In this document: one piece after another, positions 1 to 9,103 of the stretch
How the letters are laid out: every line of letters starts with the position of its first letter
How positions within the stretch are numbered: the stretch's first letter is position 1
Assembly: GCF_001049895.1 (NCBI RefSeq)
Contig: NZ_CVPE01000004.1
Location: 310,001-374,000 of the forward strand
Direction of reading: 5' to 3'
Length of the DNA stretch: 64,000 nucleotides
From: Rubeoparvulum massiliense
GTDB lineage: Bacteria; Bacillota; Bacilli; Rubeoparvulales; Rubeoparvulaceae
Notes under the pieces: generated by a model
The model's database searches: none
What the model was told of the DNA's origin: nothing
Seen by the model: only the letters and a program-made list of their open reading frames with translations
Made by a program: the position numbers and the translations under genes

Positions 1-112
1 ATGGTAAAAGATAGAGTAGGGCAACGCGTAGTCCCACTGTTCTCTTCCACCAATTCAGTTGAGAACGTTGCTTCAGCTCAAGCTGAGGTTGAAATTGAGC
101 ATGATGATTCAT
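1..112 (-). CDS. ABC sugar/glycerol-3-phosphate importer permease, 5' part only (UgpA/MalF type)
   Basis: The minus strand opens a frame at 112 that runs off the window at position 1. The 37 visible residues begin [13 protein letters not shown] and end in the basic stretch WWKRTVGLRVALLYLLP, which looks like the cytoplasmic N-terminus and the start of the first membrane helix of a MalF/UgpA-type permease. Its ATG overlaps the TGA of the preceding ATPase gene as ATGA, so the two are translationally coupled in one operon. Assignment rests on the N-terminal style and on the neighbour, because the EAA loop and other helices are outside the window. Confidence 0.7.
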   Translation of the reverse strand, partial: MNHHAQFQPQLELKQRSQLNWWKRTVGLRVALLYLLP

Positions 113-1248
113 GCCATCACCTCATCTGCAAGTAAGGTCCGTTCACCATTAGCTGGCGCCTTTAGTAGCTTGCCCGTCTCGCCATGAAAGAGACAGAGTG
201 CCTGATAATCCAAACGGATCGGGAGCTGATCCCCAACTTGAACACGCCATTGCCCACTCCACTTTGCATGCCAAGCCTGCCCTTGTACCTGGAATGTCGC
301 AATGGTCTCATGACCTAAAACCTCAACATTGATAATCTCTACAGTGCTCTGATTGACTCCAATGCCCTGGCCTGACCCCTCAGCCGGTTGAATCAATTCA
401 GGTCGGACACCAACGATGATCTTCTCGCCATCTCGAAGGGGAAGAGATGAGGATGCAGGGACAGGAATCGAAGAAAGCCCTTCGAGCTGAATGGAGCCCT
501 GCTGAGACCAGTAGGCTTCAGCTAGATTCATCGGTGGTGAACCAATAAAAGTGGCAACAAATGGGTTGGCTGGCTGATTGTAAATCTCCAGTGGTGTGCC
601 TATCTGTTGTACTATGCCATGATCCAATATCATCATGCGATCGCCCATGGTCATAGCCTCGATCTGATCGTGGGTCACATAGATCATGGTGATCCCTAAA
701 CGCCGTTGAATCTGACGAATTTCTGAGCGCATATAGGCACGTAGCTTCGCATCCAAATTGGATAATGGCTCATCCATTAAGCAGATAGGGGACTCATTCA
801 CAATGGCACGAGCAAGCGCCACCCGCTGCCGTTGCCCACCTGAAAGCTCACGAGGCTTTCGCTTTAAATAAGGCATAAGGCCAAGCATCTCTGCCACATC
901 AAAGCAGCGCTTCTTCCGCTCTACCTTCGGCACCTTCCGAACCTTTAACCCAAAAACAATATTCTCCTCCACTGTAAGATGAGGATAGAGTGCATAGTTT
1001 TGAAAAACCATGGAGATCTCTCGTTTACTGGGGTGTAGCTGGGTTGCCAAAGTATTCCCGATATATAATTCACCAGATGTAATCTCCTCTAACCCTGCAA
1101 TCATTCGAAGCATGGTGCTCTTCCCACAGCCCGAAGGACCAACTAGAACAAAAAACTCGCCTGGCTCAATGGTGACATTCACATTTTGAATGACGGTTGT
1201 TTTTTGATCATATGACTTGGAAATATCCCTTAGTTCTACTTGTTTCAC
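109..1248 (-). CDS. ugpC: ABC transporter ATP-binding protein, UgpC/MalK/MsmX family
   Basis: ATPase that powers a sugar or sn-glycerol-3-phosphate importer at the inner face of the membrane. Walker [10 protein letters not shown] lies near residues 37-45, the ABC signature LSGGQRQR near 135-142, Walker B ICLMDEP near 155-161, and the last ~130 residues form the regulatory OB/TOBE region typical of MalK-type subunits. A longer frame reaches 1302, but a strong AGGGGG lies 9 nt before the GTG at 1248, giving 379 residues beginning [10 protein letters not shown], the usual family start. It is followed by a permease through an ATGA overlap, and glpD lies about 900 bp upstream, which makes glycerol-3-phosphate or a related glycerol compound a plausible substrate; the substrate is inferred. 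Confidence 0.85.
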   Translation of the reverse strand: MKQVELRDISKSYDQKTTVIQNVNVTIEPGEFFVLVGPSGCGKSTMLRMIAGLEEITSGELYIGNTLATQLHPSKREISMVFQNYALYPHLTVEENIVFGLKVRKVPKVERKKRCFDVAEMLGLMPYLKRKPRELSGGQRQRVALARAIVNESPICLMDEPLSNLDAKLRAYMRSEIRQIQRRLGITMIYVTHDQIEAMTMGDRMMILDHGIVQQIGTPLEIYNQPANPFVATFIGSPPMNLAEAYWSQQGSIQLEGLSSIPVPASSSLPLRDGEKIIVGVRPELIQPAEGSGQGIGVNQSTVEIINVEVLGHETIATFQVQGQAWHAKWSGQWRVQVGDQLPIRLDYQALCLFHGETGKLLKAPANGERTLLADEVMA

Positions 1249-1362
1249 GCTAGATATCCCCCTCACCATTACTTTCTCTGCTCCAGTTGGAACATCTCTC
1301 ATCTTACGATAACTTATTCAATTCCATGTCAATTTATTGTAAAAATATTTATAATTTTGCTT

Positions 1363-2088
1363 TCATTCCCGTTCCTTTCCACTATAGGAGAGGATGGGCA
1401 TCTCACATTCTACATGCTTGACCCCTGCAACCATCTTTAATTGTGCAGTAACATTGGCCCAATCGAAACGGGCACTATAACGCCCTCGAATACCCACACC
1501 AAGCCGCCCTTCTTCAAGTAGATCATGATCGGAAACCGTCAAGTGCTGAACATCCATCCCATGCTCCCTGACAATCTTTAAGATTTGATGGATGAGACCC
1601 GGTCGATCATCCATCACTATCCAGAGCTCACTAAGCTTCTTCGGAACTAAGAAGCGCCCTTCAATCTCCCCGAGAATACTTACACTAAACAAGACCAAGA
1701 GCGTTGTGACAATGGCAGGTGTATAATAGCCAGCCCCTACACATAAGCCGATGGCAGCTACTACCCAAAGCATAGCTGCTGTGGTTAGGCCAGTAACGAT
1801 GTGATTGGCTTGTCGGAGAATGGCACCTGCCCCTAAGAATCCAATCCCACTGATTACACCATGAGCCAGTCGTGTTGGATCAAAGCGAGCATTGGGATGG
1901 TTCTCCACATCAAGAAAGCCATAGGTGGATAGCATCATCACCAAGGCAGAACCTACTGAAACCAGTAAATTGGTTTTCAAACCAGCTTGCTTATTCCGAA
2001 GATCACGCTCCCAGCCGATCAAACCGCCTAAGATGGCTGCGAGAATTAAGCGACCTAGCATGGTGATGGTATCGATGTTTTCGATCAT
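1363..2088 (-). CDS. MgtC/SapB family membrane protein
   Basis: Inner-membrane protein of the MgtC/SapB family. The N-terminal ~130 residues hold about five hydrophobic helices with the family hallmarks GGLIGWERDLRNKQAGLKTN and GVISGIGFLGAGAI; the C-terminal ~80 residues are a soluble ACT-like domain (DRPGLIHQILKIVREHGMDV). In this family the protein is linked to growth at low magnesium and to modulation of F-ATPase or transport; the exact role here is unknown. The ATG at 2088 is preferred over the one at 2106 because AAAGGAG lies 8 nt before it. It sits between glpD and the ugpC-like gene on the same strand, with only about 40 bp to glpD, so it may be cotranscribed with glpD. Confidence 0.88.
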   Translation of the reverse strand: MIENIDTITMLGRLILAAILGGLIGWERDLRNKQAGLKTNLLVSVGSALVMMLSTYGFLDVENHPNARFDPTRLAHGVISGIGFLGAGAILRQANHIVTGLTTAAMLWVVAAIGLCVGAGYYTPAIVTTLLVLFSVSILGEIEGRFLVPKKLSELWIVMDDRPGLIHQILKIVREHGMDVQHLTVSDHDLLEEGRLGVGIRGRYSARFDWANVTAQLKMVAGVKHVECEMPILSYSGKERE

Positions 2089-2127
2089 GACCGTAGCTCC
2101 TTTCATGTCAATGTTGCACTACACAAT

Positions 2128-3813
2128 CTATGAAGTCGGGACAGCTGATACCACTGCTTCCAACTCTGTCATCAGTTCATCGCGATAGTTTTGTTGGACC
2201 TCCTTCGACCAATGAAGGTATGCTGCCATATAATCGATAATCTGTTCCTTCCACTGCTGGACCATCTCAATATTGAAGAGAAGAGCGCCACTTCTCCGAA
2301 TCAAAAAATCACTGGGCTTCACCACCATCTCATACTCCATTCCATACTGAAGTGGAACAAGGATATTTAAGGGGATTGAAATTTCTCCGTCCAAGGAAGA
2401 TGCCTGCTGTTCTGCAGTGAAGTGGCGATAAATCTGAAATAGACGATCGATATTCGAACCGTACTGATTGATCCAATACTCTGCTTCCTCTTTCGTTAAG
2501 CCAAGATCCATACCTTCCCTACACTTTTGCAAAATGAATTGTGAATATCCATGGGAGCCTCCCACTTCACCTCCTGAGATGGGTAATTCCTTCGTACGAC
2601 ATGGACCTATCTCACCGAAACCTATCTGTTGTAATTGAGCAACTACTTGGTTCACAACATTCTCTGCCATTTTCCGATATCCCGTTAATTTTCCTCCTGC
2701 AATGGAGATGAGACCACTTGGTGAAATGAAGATCTCATCCTTCCGCGAGATTTCCGAAGGATCACGACCTTCCTCATGAATCAATGGCCGTAACCCAGCC
2801 CAGCCCGATTCCATATCCTTTGGCTTGATTTTCAGCTCTGGAAAGATATAATCCACCGCACGTAGCAGATAGTTGAGGTCAGCCTCTGACATTTGGGGTC
2901 GAGCATAATCGCCATCATAGTTGGTGTCCGTAGTACCTACATAGGTTTTCCCATCACGGGGAATGGCAAAAACCATTCGTCCATCGGGTGTATCAAAATA
3001 GACTGCATGAGATAAGGGAAACTTTCCTTGATCGAAAACAAGATGTACACCCTTCGTTACATGTAAGGTCTTCCCTTGCTTCGAGCCATCCATCTCCCGT
3101 AGGTAATCCACCCAGGGTCCTGTGGCATTAACGATTTTTTTAGCATTAATTTCATACTGTTCACCTGTAAGCTGATCCTCCGCAACGACACCGACCACTC
3201 GGTTCTCTTCATAGCGTAGCTGAACCACCTTGGTATAATTAACCATCTCCGCTCCGTAGACTACTGCGCTCTTTAATACCTCAATGGTTAAGCGAGCATC
3301 ATCAGTACGATACTCCACATAGAGCCCGCTCCCTCTTAACCCTTCTTTCTTTAGACTAGGAACCAATTCGAGGGTCTCTTCTACATTGAGCATCCGCCTT
3401 CGTTCAACGCCTTTCACTCCCGCTAATCGATCATAGAGCCATAACCCTAATGATGTGCTGAGTGGACCAAATGTACCACCTTCATAAAAGGGAAGAAGCA
3501 TCCACTCTGGCTGTGTCACATGAGGGCCATTTTCATATACAATGGTCCGTTCCCGTCCTACCTCAGCTACCATCTTTACTTTTCCTTGCTTAAGATAACG
3601 AAGACCACCATGAACGAGCTTCGTGGAACGACTAGATGTTCCACTAGCAAAATCCTGCATCTCTAAAAGAGCTGTCTTCAATCCTCGTGTTTGAGCATCC
3701 AAGGCAATACCTGCTCCTGTAATTCCTCCGCCAATGATTAATAGATCATATGCTTCCTTCTCCATAGCTTGAAGCATATGTACGCGTTGCCTTGCTGACA
3801 TTCCGCTAGACAT
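2128..3813 (-). CDS. glpD: Aerobic glycerol-3-phosphate dehydrogenase
   Basis: FAD-dependent, membrane-associated dehydrogenase that oxidises sn-glycerol-3-phosphate to dihydroxyacetone phosphate and feeds electrons to the quinone pool. The N-terminal Rossmann motif DLLIIGGGITGAGIALDA binds FAD; SSRSTKLVHGGLRYLKQG, ATGPWVD and GGKLTGYRKMAE are family signatures. The chosen ATG (561 residues, close to the ~555 of B. subtilis GlpD) follows GAGGAGG by 6 nt; the frame could extend to 3852 but that ATG has no good ribosome site. A hairpin with T-run lies 112-157 bp upstream in the leader, suggesting antitermination control as known for B. subtilis glpD (GlpP). Confidence 0.95.
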   Translation of the reverse strand: MSSGMSARQRVHMLQAMEKEAYDLLIIGGGITGAGIALDAQTRGLKTALLEMQDFASGTSSRSTKLVHGGLRYLKQGKVKMVAEVGRERTIVYENGPHVTQPEWMLLPFYEGGTFGPLSTSLGLWLYDRLAGVKGVERRRMLNVEETLELVPSLKKEGLRGSGLYVEYRTDDARLTIEVLKSAVVYGAEMVNYTKVVQLRYEENRVVGVVAEDQLTGEQYEINAKKIVNATGPWVDYLREMDGSKQGKTLHVTKGVHLVFDQGKFPLSHAVYFDTPDGRMVFAIPRDGKTYVGTTDTNYDGDYARPQMSEADLNYLLRAVDYIFPELKIKPKDMESGWAGLRPLIHEEGRDPSEISRKDEIFISPSGLISIAGGKLTGYRKMAENVVNQVVAQLQQIGFGEIGPCRTKELPISGGEVGGSHGYSQFILQKCREGMDLGLTKEEAEYWINQYGSNIDRLFQIYRHFTAEQQASSLDGEISIPLNILVPLQYGMEYEMVVKPSDFLIRRSGALLFNIEMVQQWKEQIIDYMAAYLHWSKEVQQNYRDELMTELEAVVSAVPTS

Positions 3814-3914
3814 TGTAAGCCTCCTCTTCTGATATTCTCCTCTTTTTTCCATTCAATATTTCTAGCATCCCTTTTTAGTGCCTTCTCTCTATAAGCAATT
3901 CATTTATATGAAGG

Positions 3915-3970
3915 AAAAATAAAAGAGAACGCCAACACCCTACCAGGAATGGTGTAGGGCAACGTCTCTC
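3915..3970 (-). terminator. glpD leader: Leader terminator upstream of glpD (possible GlpP-type antitermination site)
   Basis: On the minus strand an imperfect hairpin built from GAGA..CG..CCCTACACC pairing with GGTAGGG..CG..TCTC is followed directly by TTTTATTTTT, the layout of an intrinsic terminator, but placed between the presumed promoter and glpD. In B. subtilis the glpD leader holds a terminator that GlpP bypasses when glycerol-3-phosphate is present; that role is inferred here. Confidence 0.5.
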
Positions 3971-4153
3971 TCCATTTATAGACATTATTTTACTTTTCGA
4001 TTATAGTGTACCATCTTTTGATATTTTATGCTATATAGGTTACTTACTTTCCATTCCCATTTACTTTCTTTCTCCGCTATGCTACTATCCTACGTATCGT
4101 AGTTGATCGGATGCATATGCACTAGCATATGTATGACGTAAGGAGTGTTATCT

Positions 4154-5506
4154 ATGCAGCAGACCTACTCCCTCCAAGAAAAAATCTCTCAATTCTGGAT
4201 CATCCTCTTTCCCATCTTCATCTCGCAAATCGGCCTTTTCTCCATGAATATCGTAGATACGATGATGTCAGGGCATGTAGGTCCGGGCGAACTGGCTGGA
4301 GTTGCTATTGGCTCTAGTCTATGGCTACCCATCTTCGCTGGTTTGAATGGGATCTTCATCGCCATGACGCCCATTGTTGCACAACAATTAGGCGCAGGCG
4401 AGCAAAAAAAGATCGCCTTCTATGTTCGACAAGGTCTTTATGTGGCTGTCGTAATCGCCCTTTTCGTCTATTTCATTGGGTTCTTTCTCCTAGACATCAT
4501 CTTAAATGGGATGAGCATTGAAGAGCATGTCCGCTACGTGGCGAAGCATTACTTGATTGGTTTAACTACAGGAATCATCCCACTATTTATGTTTCAGATC
4601 CTACGGTCAACCATCGATGCGTTGGGACATACTCGCGTTACCATGTTTATTACTTTGATTGCACTCCCTGTCAATGTTCTACTGAACTATCTTCTCATCT
4701 TTGGTAAGCTAGGTTTCCCGCGCCTAGGCGGGATCGGTGCAGGATATGCTACAGCACTTACCTATCTCTTTATCGTTCTCGTCACAGGATTCTTGCTTCG
4801 AAGACTTCCAGCACTTAATGAATATCAAATTTTACAGGGACGCTTTCCTGTGGACTTAGCAGTTTGGAAGGAGCTATTAAAGGTAGGTATGCCCATCGGC
4901 CTTGCTCTTTTCTTTGAGACTAGCATCTTTGCTGCTGTTACCCTCTTGATGAGTTCATACGATACCATTACCATTGCATCTCACCAAGGAGCCATGACGT
5001 TTGAGTCCTTCCTCTACATGGTACCCTTAAGTATCTCCATGGCACTTACCATCGTCGTGGGCTATGAAGCTGGCGCAAAGCGTTACCAAGATGCCAAAGT
5101 ATATATTCAGATTGGTATTACACTTGCTGTATTGTTTGGCTTATTACTTGCTGTATTCATCTATCTCTTCCGTGCTAATGTGGCGGGGTTCTTTACAAAG
5201 GATCATGACACGCTTCTTCTTACCCAACATTTCTTGATATATGCCATCTTTTTTCAGCTTTCCGATGCTGTTGCAGCACCATTACAAGGTGCATTACGAG
5301 GCTTCAAGGATGTGAATTGGATCTTTATCATGGCGATGATTTCCTATTGGATTATCGGCCTACCTCTCGGCTTTATATTGTCCAACTATACCTCACTTGG
5401 TCCATTCGGTTATTGGGTGGGATTGATAACAGGCCTTGCTGCTGGTGCAGTAACCTTGAGTGGTCGGATGTTCTATCTCCTGCGTCAATTACAGCATCAT
5501 GCATAA
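4154..5506 (+). CDS. MATE family multidrug/Na+-coupled efflux transporter
   Basis: Twelve-helix integral membrane antiporter of the MATE (NorM/DinF) superfamily that exports organic cations in exchange for Na+ or H+. The protein shows the typical two-fold repeat, with MNIVDTMMSGHVGPGELAGV in the first helix pair and a related segment in the second half, and 450 residues is the usual length. The ATG at 4154 is chosen because TAAGGAG (4139-4145) sits 8 nt upstream; an in-frame GTG at 4145 overlaps that site. It is a single-gene unit, divergent from glpD. The substrate cannot be told from sequence. Confidence 0.9.
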   Translation: MQQTYSLQEKISQFWIILFPIFISQIGLFSMNIVDTMMSGHVGPGELAGVAIGSSLWLPIFAGLNGIFIAMTPIVAQQLGAGEQKKIAFYVRQGLYVAVVIALFVYFIGFFLLDIILNGMSIEEHVRYVAKHYLIGLTTGIIPLFMFQILRSTIDALGHTRVTMFITLIALPVNVLLNYLLIFGKLGFPRLGGIGAGYATALTYLFIVLVTGFLLRRLPALNEYQILQGRFPVDLAVWKELLKVGMPIGLALFFETSIFAAVTLLMSSYDTITIASHQGAMTFESFLYMVPLSISMALTIVVGYEAGAKRYQDAKVYIQIGITLAVLFGLLLAVFIYLFRANVAGFFTKDHDTLLLTQHFLIYAIFFQLSDAVAAPLQGALRGFKDVNWIFIMAMISYWIIGLPLGFILSNYTSLGPFGYWVGLITGLAAGAVTLSGRMFYLLRQLQHHA

Positions 5507-5657
5507 AGGGAGAAACAAACATAAAAAGTACCGATCAACGGGATCGGCACTTGTCGAGAGGAAAGCTATGGAGGTTACGAAATTAAACTACTTGTCCATG
5601 GCAAAAATAGTAAAATCTACATGTTATCTTGGGAGGGTAACTTCCATTACCTGATTA

Positions 5658-5687
5658 TTGAGAATCGTCTTGTAATATTGCTATAAT
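5658..5687 (+). promoter_or_regulatory. Sigma-A-like promoter of the AgcS symporter gene
   Basis: TTGAGA (5658-5663) and TATAAT (5682-5687) are separated by 18 bp and leave a leader of about 80 nt before the gene at 5776. The rest of the 269-bp gap after the MATE gene holds a small CCGATC/GATCGG hairpin near 5530 but no recognisable riboswitch. Confidence 0.55.
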
Positions 5688-5775
5688 CTTTCTAATATAG
5701 AACTTATTAGATGCAGTAGTGAACAATTCATTCTCCTAAGCGATTCATATTCCAAAAAAAACAAGGGGGGTCATA

Positions 5776-7182
5776 ATGAAGATATTAGAAAGCATTGTTT
5801 CTGTAAGCAACGACATTTTATGGACTTATGTATTGATTATTCTACTGATTGGATTAGGCATGTACTTTACAATCAGAAGCAATTTTGTTCAATTCCGCAT
5901 GATTGGAGAGATGTTTCGTCTCTTAGGGCAAGGTACGAAGGGCAGCAAAGAGAAGAAAGGGATCACCTCCTTCCAAGCATTTAGTATCGGAACAGCAGCG
6001 CGAGTAGGTACTGGCAATCTAGCTGGGGTAGCTCTCGCTATTGCCACAGGGGGGCCTGGCGCTGTCTTCTGGATGTGGATCATCGCATTAATCGGCGCTG
6101 CTTCCAGCTTCGTGGAGAGTACTCTTGCCCAGATTTATAAGGTGAAGGACGAAAAAGGATACCGTGGTGGCCCCGCCTATTACATGGAGAAGGGTCTTAA
6201 CCGCAGATGGATGGGTATCCTCTTTGCTGTGTTAATCACCTTATGTTTTGGCTTTGTCTTTAATTCTGTTCAAGCCAATACCATCAGCCTTGCTTTTAAT
6301 AATGCTTATGGGATCGACCGCGATTGGATGGGTCTTATTCTTGCTCTTCTTACTGCTATTGTAATCTTCGGTGGGGTGAAACGGATCGCCCGGGTAACAG
6401 AATGGATGGTACCCATTATGGCAGGGGGCTATGTTCTCATTGCACTATTTATCATGCTAATCAACATTACTCAGGTGCCAGGTATCTTCATGACCATCTT
6501 CAGCAGCGCCTTTGGTATTAATCAAGCCATTGGTGGAGGGATTGGAGCTGCACTGATGATGGGGATTAAGCGTGGTCTTTTCTCTAATGAAGCAGGCATG
6601 GGTAGTGGCGCGAATGCAGCTGCAACTGCTGAGGTAAGTCATCCTGTAAAGCAGGGATTGGTTCAAGCTCTAAGTGTCTTTACCGATACACTGATTGTCT
6701 GCAGCGCCACAGCATTTATTATTCTATTAGCTGGCAATTATGGAAACCCTGATTTAACCGGTATTGAGCTTACCCAAGCAGCTTTGAGTACTCACATGGG
6801 TTCATGGGCGACCAGCTTTGTGGCTATTATCGTCTTCCTATTTGCATTTAGCTCTGTGATTGGAAATTACTACTATGGAGAAACCAATATTGCATTTATT
6901 AGAACAAGTAAGGTATGGCTGTTCATTTATCGTTTCCTCGTGGTAGGTATGGTTTTTTATGGCTCAGGAGCTAAGATTGAAATTGTTTGGGACATGGCTG
7001 ACCTGTTTATGGGATTAATGGCCTTACTCAACCTCATCGCCATCGGGTTACTTGGTCGAATCGCATTTCTTGCCTTACAAGATTATCGCCGCCAAAAGAA
7101 AGCAGGCATGGAACCTGTTTTCCATGCCTCTAGCATTGAAGGCTTAACCACTGTTGAATGTTGGGGAGACGAAGGGAAGTAG
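5776..7182 (+). CDS. Alanine/glycine:cation symporter (AgcS/AlsT family)
   Basis: Sodium- or proton-coupled amino-acid importer of the AGCS family, integral membrane with about ten helices. Family signatures are GTAARVGTGNLAGVALAI near residue 75 and the conserved stretch GIKRGLFSNEAGMGSGANAA near 265. The 468-residue length is normal. AAGGGGGG lies just upstream of the ATG. The gene is monocistronic and its 3' end overlaps the convergent DUF2785 gene by 39 bp. Substrate is most likely alanine or glycine by family; glutamine transport also occurs in this family. Confidence 0.92.
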   Translation: MKILESIVSVSNDILWTYVLIILLIGLGMYFTIRSNFVQFRMIGEMFRLLGQGTKGSKEKKGITSFQAFSIGTAARVGTGNLAGVALAIATGGPGAVFWMWIIALIGAASSFVESTLAQIYKVKDEKGYRGGPAYYMEKGLNRRWMGILFAVLITLCFGFVFNSVQANTISLAFNNAYGIDRDWMGLILALLTAIVIFGGVKRIARVTEWMVPIMAGGYVLIALFIMLINITQVPGIFMTIFSSAFGINQAIGGGIGAALMMGIKRGLFSNEAGMGSGANAAATAEVSHPVKQGLVQALSVFTDTLIVCSATAFIILLAGNYGNPDLTGIELTQAALSTHMGSWATSFVAIIVFLFAFSSVIGNYYYGETNIAFIRTSKVWLFIYRFLVVGMVFYGSGAKIEIVWDMADLFMGLMALLNLIAIGLLGRIAFLALQDYRRQKKAGMEPVFHASSIEGLTTVECWGDEGK

Positions 7183-7992
7183 TCGTTCCAGCTCTCCAGT
7201 AAGATATGACCATTTCTTTTCTCTGTAAATCCTAAAATACAAACTGCGTAAAAATAGCTTCATATTGAGCATCTGATGATACTTATCAGGGACTGGTAAT
7301 TCGTCCTTTAATCGGATGCTCTTTTTTATCTTCTCTTCTAATACTTCAATGAGTTCCTTCTCTTCCCACCCTCGCTCTAGCATGGCAATGAATGGGGAAA
7401 CCATCCGTTCATCCTCTTCATCTTGATAAACGATTTCATGGACTAATATCTTATCTAGTAAGATACTGGCGATGGATGTGAATTCATTGTTTGCTAATTT
7501 TGGATTTCTTACTAACACCTCCATTGCATCAGCTACATGAGCCATACTATGCGCCCAGCCTTTTCCCTTCACATAGCCTCGATAATCCTGCTCATCTTCG
7601 ACATAATTTAGTAGCCTCGTTGTCAATTGCTGAAACTGTTCCCTAAGAATAAATGAAGATTGAGTATCCTCCATCAATAACAAGGCCACAAGAAGCGCAG
7701 TAAAAGCACGGGTAAAGACTGTATCATTATCCTTACTTCCAATCCCTGCTAAAAGATAATCATCCTGCATGCATCGTACCAAGAGTTCTCCTAGCTGTTC
7801 ATTGGACAAATAGTTTTGAAGAATAAGCTGTGCATATGTCCTGTAGATCAATTGATCACGCAATTCTCCATCTGGGTGTCCAATGTATGAAAGCATGGAG
7901 AGACAGAGTGGGAAGCCATCTTCAATCCTTAAATCAGCATAATCATTGTCCTGCAATTGTCTTAATCGTCGCTTCAATTCCTCCGCGTTCAT
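7144..7992 (-). CDS. DUF2785 domain-containing protein
   Basis: Soluble, mostly helical protein of about 282 residues resembling the DUF2785 family (opening MNAEELKRRLRQLQDNDYADL; core GWAHSMAHVADAMEVLVRNP). The conserved histidines in GWAHSMAHVAD suggest a catalytic or metal site, but no function is established. AAAGGAG overlaps a first ATG at 8004, so the ATG at 7992, 13 nt downstream of that site, is preferred; this start is uncertain. The gene is convergent with and overlaps the AgcS symporter gene. Confidence 0.8.
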   Translation of the reverse strand: MNAEELKRRLRQLQDNDYADLRIEDGFPLCLSMLSYIGHPDGELRDQLIYRTYAQLILQNYLSNEQLGELLVRCMQDDYLLAGIGSKDNDTVFTRAFTALLVALLLMEDTQSSFILREQFQQLTTRLLNYVEDEQDYRGYVKGKGWAHSMAHVADAMEVLVRNPKLANNEFTSIASILLDKILVHEIVYQDEEDERMVSPFIAMLERGWEEKELIEVLEEKIKKSIRLKDELPVPDKYHQMLNMKLFLRSLYFRIYREKKWSYLTGELERLLPFVSPTFNSG

Positions 7993-8088
7993 GGCAATTA
8001 TCATACTCCTTTATAATGAAATTGTAAGTGTTTCTATTCTACATCAAACTCTCCTATTCCTAGGTCATCAACAAACAGACCCACCCCC

Positions 8089-8117
8089 TTGACATTTTCA
8101 TGAAAACCAATTATTAT
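8089..8117 (+). promoter_or_regulatory. Sigma-A promoter of the marR-type gene
   Basis: TTGACA (8089-8094), a 17-bp spacer and TATTAT (8112-8117) form a near-consensus promoter. The palindromic operator at 8119-8136 starts one base after the -10 box and would cover the transcription start, a textbook arrangement for autorepression. Confidence 0.75.
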
Positions 8118-8118
8118 T

Positions 8119-8136
8119 TATCTTGAATTCAAGATA
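8119..8136. promoter_or_regulatory. Perfect 18-bp palindromic operator (MhqR/MarR type)
   Basis: TATCTTGAATTCAAGATA is its own reverse complement. It lies directly after the -10 box of the marR-type gene. A nearly identical site occurs before the doxX-type gene (8635-8652). Both resemble the TATCTCGAATTCGAGATA-type operator known for B. subtilis MhqR. Confidence 0.8.
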
Positions 8137-8157
8137 TTATTGAAGGGTTGATAATCC

Positions 8158-8610
8158 ATGGAGCCATCTCAATTACAGCTAGAAGATGACCTATCCCTTA
8201 AGCTATTAATCGTATTATCTCGCGCCAATCGAGCTGTTGCTGATCGGTTGGAGGAGGATATCCAACACTATGGTCTCAATCCAACGGAGTTCGCTGTCCT
8301 TGAGCTACTCTTTCATAAAGGACCCCAAGCCATTCAACAGATTGGGAAGAAAATCTTGCTATCCAGCGGTAGTATTACCTATGTGGTGGATAAGTTAGAA
8401 CAGAAGGAACTGCTGAAGCGTCAACCTTGTCCTAAGGACCGACGCGTCATCTATGCTGTGATCACTTCACAAGGTGAAGAGCTAATGCAGGAAATCTTTC
8501 CACACCATCGCAAGGCGATTGAGTCCATTTTTTCTTGTCTTACCATGGATGAAAAGCAATTATTAATCAATCATTTAAAAAAGCTAGGTCTGCATGCTCA
8601 GAACCTCTAA
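8158..8610 (+). CDS. mhqR: MarR family transcriptional regulator (MhqR-like)
   Basis: 150-residue winged-helix dimeric repressor. The recognition region ILLSSGSITYVVDKLEQKELLKRQPCPKDRRVIYAVIT is the typical MarR helix plus wing with the DRR signature. The neighbourhood (DoxX and pirin genes under a matching palindromic operator) and the operator sequence itself point to the MhqR branch, which in Bacillus controls quinone- and electrophile-detoxifying genes. A perfect copy of the operator over its own promoter implies autorepression. The gene symbol is an inference from operator and context, not from a family comparison. Confidence 0.8.
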   Translation: MEPSQLQLEDDLSLKLLIVLSRANRAVADRLEEDIQHYGLNPTEFAVLELLFHKGPQAIQQIGKKILLSSGSITYVVDKLEQKELLKRQPCPKDRRVIYAVITSQGEELMQEIFPHHRKAIESIFSCLTMDEKQLLINHLKKLGLHAQNL

Positions 8611-8634
8611 TGGTTTTATCTCTTTTTTCTCTAA

Positions 8635-8652
8635 TATCTTGAATTCGAGATA
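8635..8652. promoter_or_regulatory. Second MhqR-type operator upstream of the DoxX-pirin operon
   Basis: TATCTTGAATTCGAGATA differs from a perfect palindrome at one base pair and from the marR operator at one base. A TTGAAT inside it is 19 bp from GATAAT, so it may overlap the -35 box of the doxX-type promoter. Confidence 0.75.
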
Positions 8653-8687
8653 TATGAAAATAAGATAATTTAGAGGAGTGGTTTCTT

Positions 8688-9089
8688 GTGTTAAGTACAG
8701 GTCTATTAATCATCCGTTTAGTCATTGGTCTTTCCTTCGTTGCCCATGGTGCACAAAAACTCTTTGGTTGGTTCGGTGGTTACGGACCAAAAGGAACAGG
8801 TCAATTCTTTGAATCCATCGGGATTAAGCCAGGCGTAGCCATGGCTGTATTGGCTGGTCTTGGTGAATTCCTTGGCGGTGCCTTCTTTGCCCTAGGATTG
8901 CTTACACCGATCGGTGGGATTCTAATCGCAGGAACGATGTTGGTAGCAATCCTTAAGGTCCATGGAGCCAATGGCTTCTGGGCATCCAACAATGGCTATG
9001 AACTCAATTTAGTTCTCCTTGCTGTTGCTGTTGGGGTTGCCCTATCAGGACCTGGTCAATATGCACTCGATGCCATTCTCTTCCCATAA
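8688..9089 (+). CDS. DoxX family membrane protein (MhqP-like)
   Basis: 133-residue, four-helix membrane protein of the DoxX family ([51 protein letters not shown]). DoxX proteins are implicated in thiol/quinone and redox stress; B. subtilis MhqP is a member and lies in the MhqR regulon. The GTG start follows GAGGAG by 9 nt. It is followed after 14 bp by the pirin gene, and both should be controlled by the operator at 8635. Confidence 0.9.
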   Translation: MLSTGLLIIRLVIGLSFVAHGAQKLFGWFGGYGPKGTGQFFESIGIKPGVAMAVLAGLGEFLGGAFFALGLLTPIGGILIAGTMLVAILKVHGANGFWASNNGYELNLVLLAVAVGVALSGPGQYALDAILFP

Positions 9090-9103
9090 GGAGATGATCA
9101 AAA

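Noticed and set aside
1-135. Plus-strand frame beginning at position 1 (44 codons)
   Set aside because: It is antisense to the permease start on the minus strand, which has translational coupling and a typical N-terminus.
5507-5775. Glycine riboswitch or T-box before the AgcS symporter
   Set aside because: No matching core elements were seen; only a promoter and a small hairpin.
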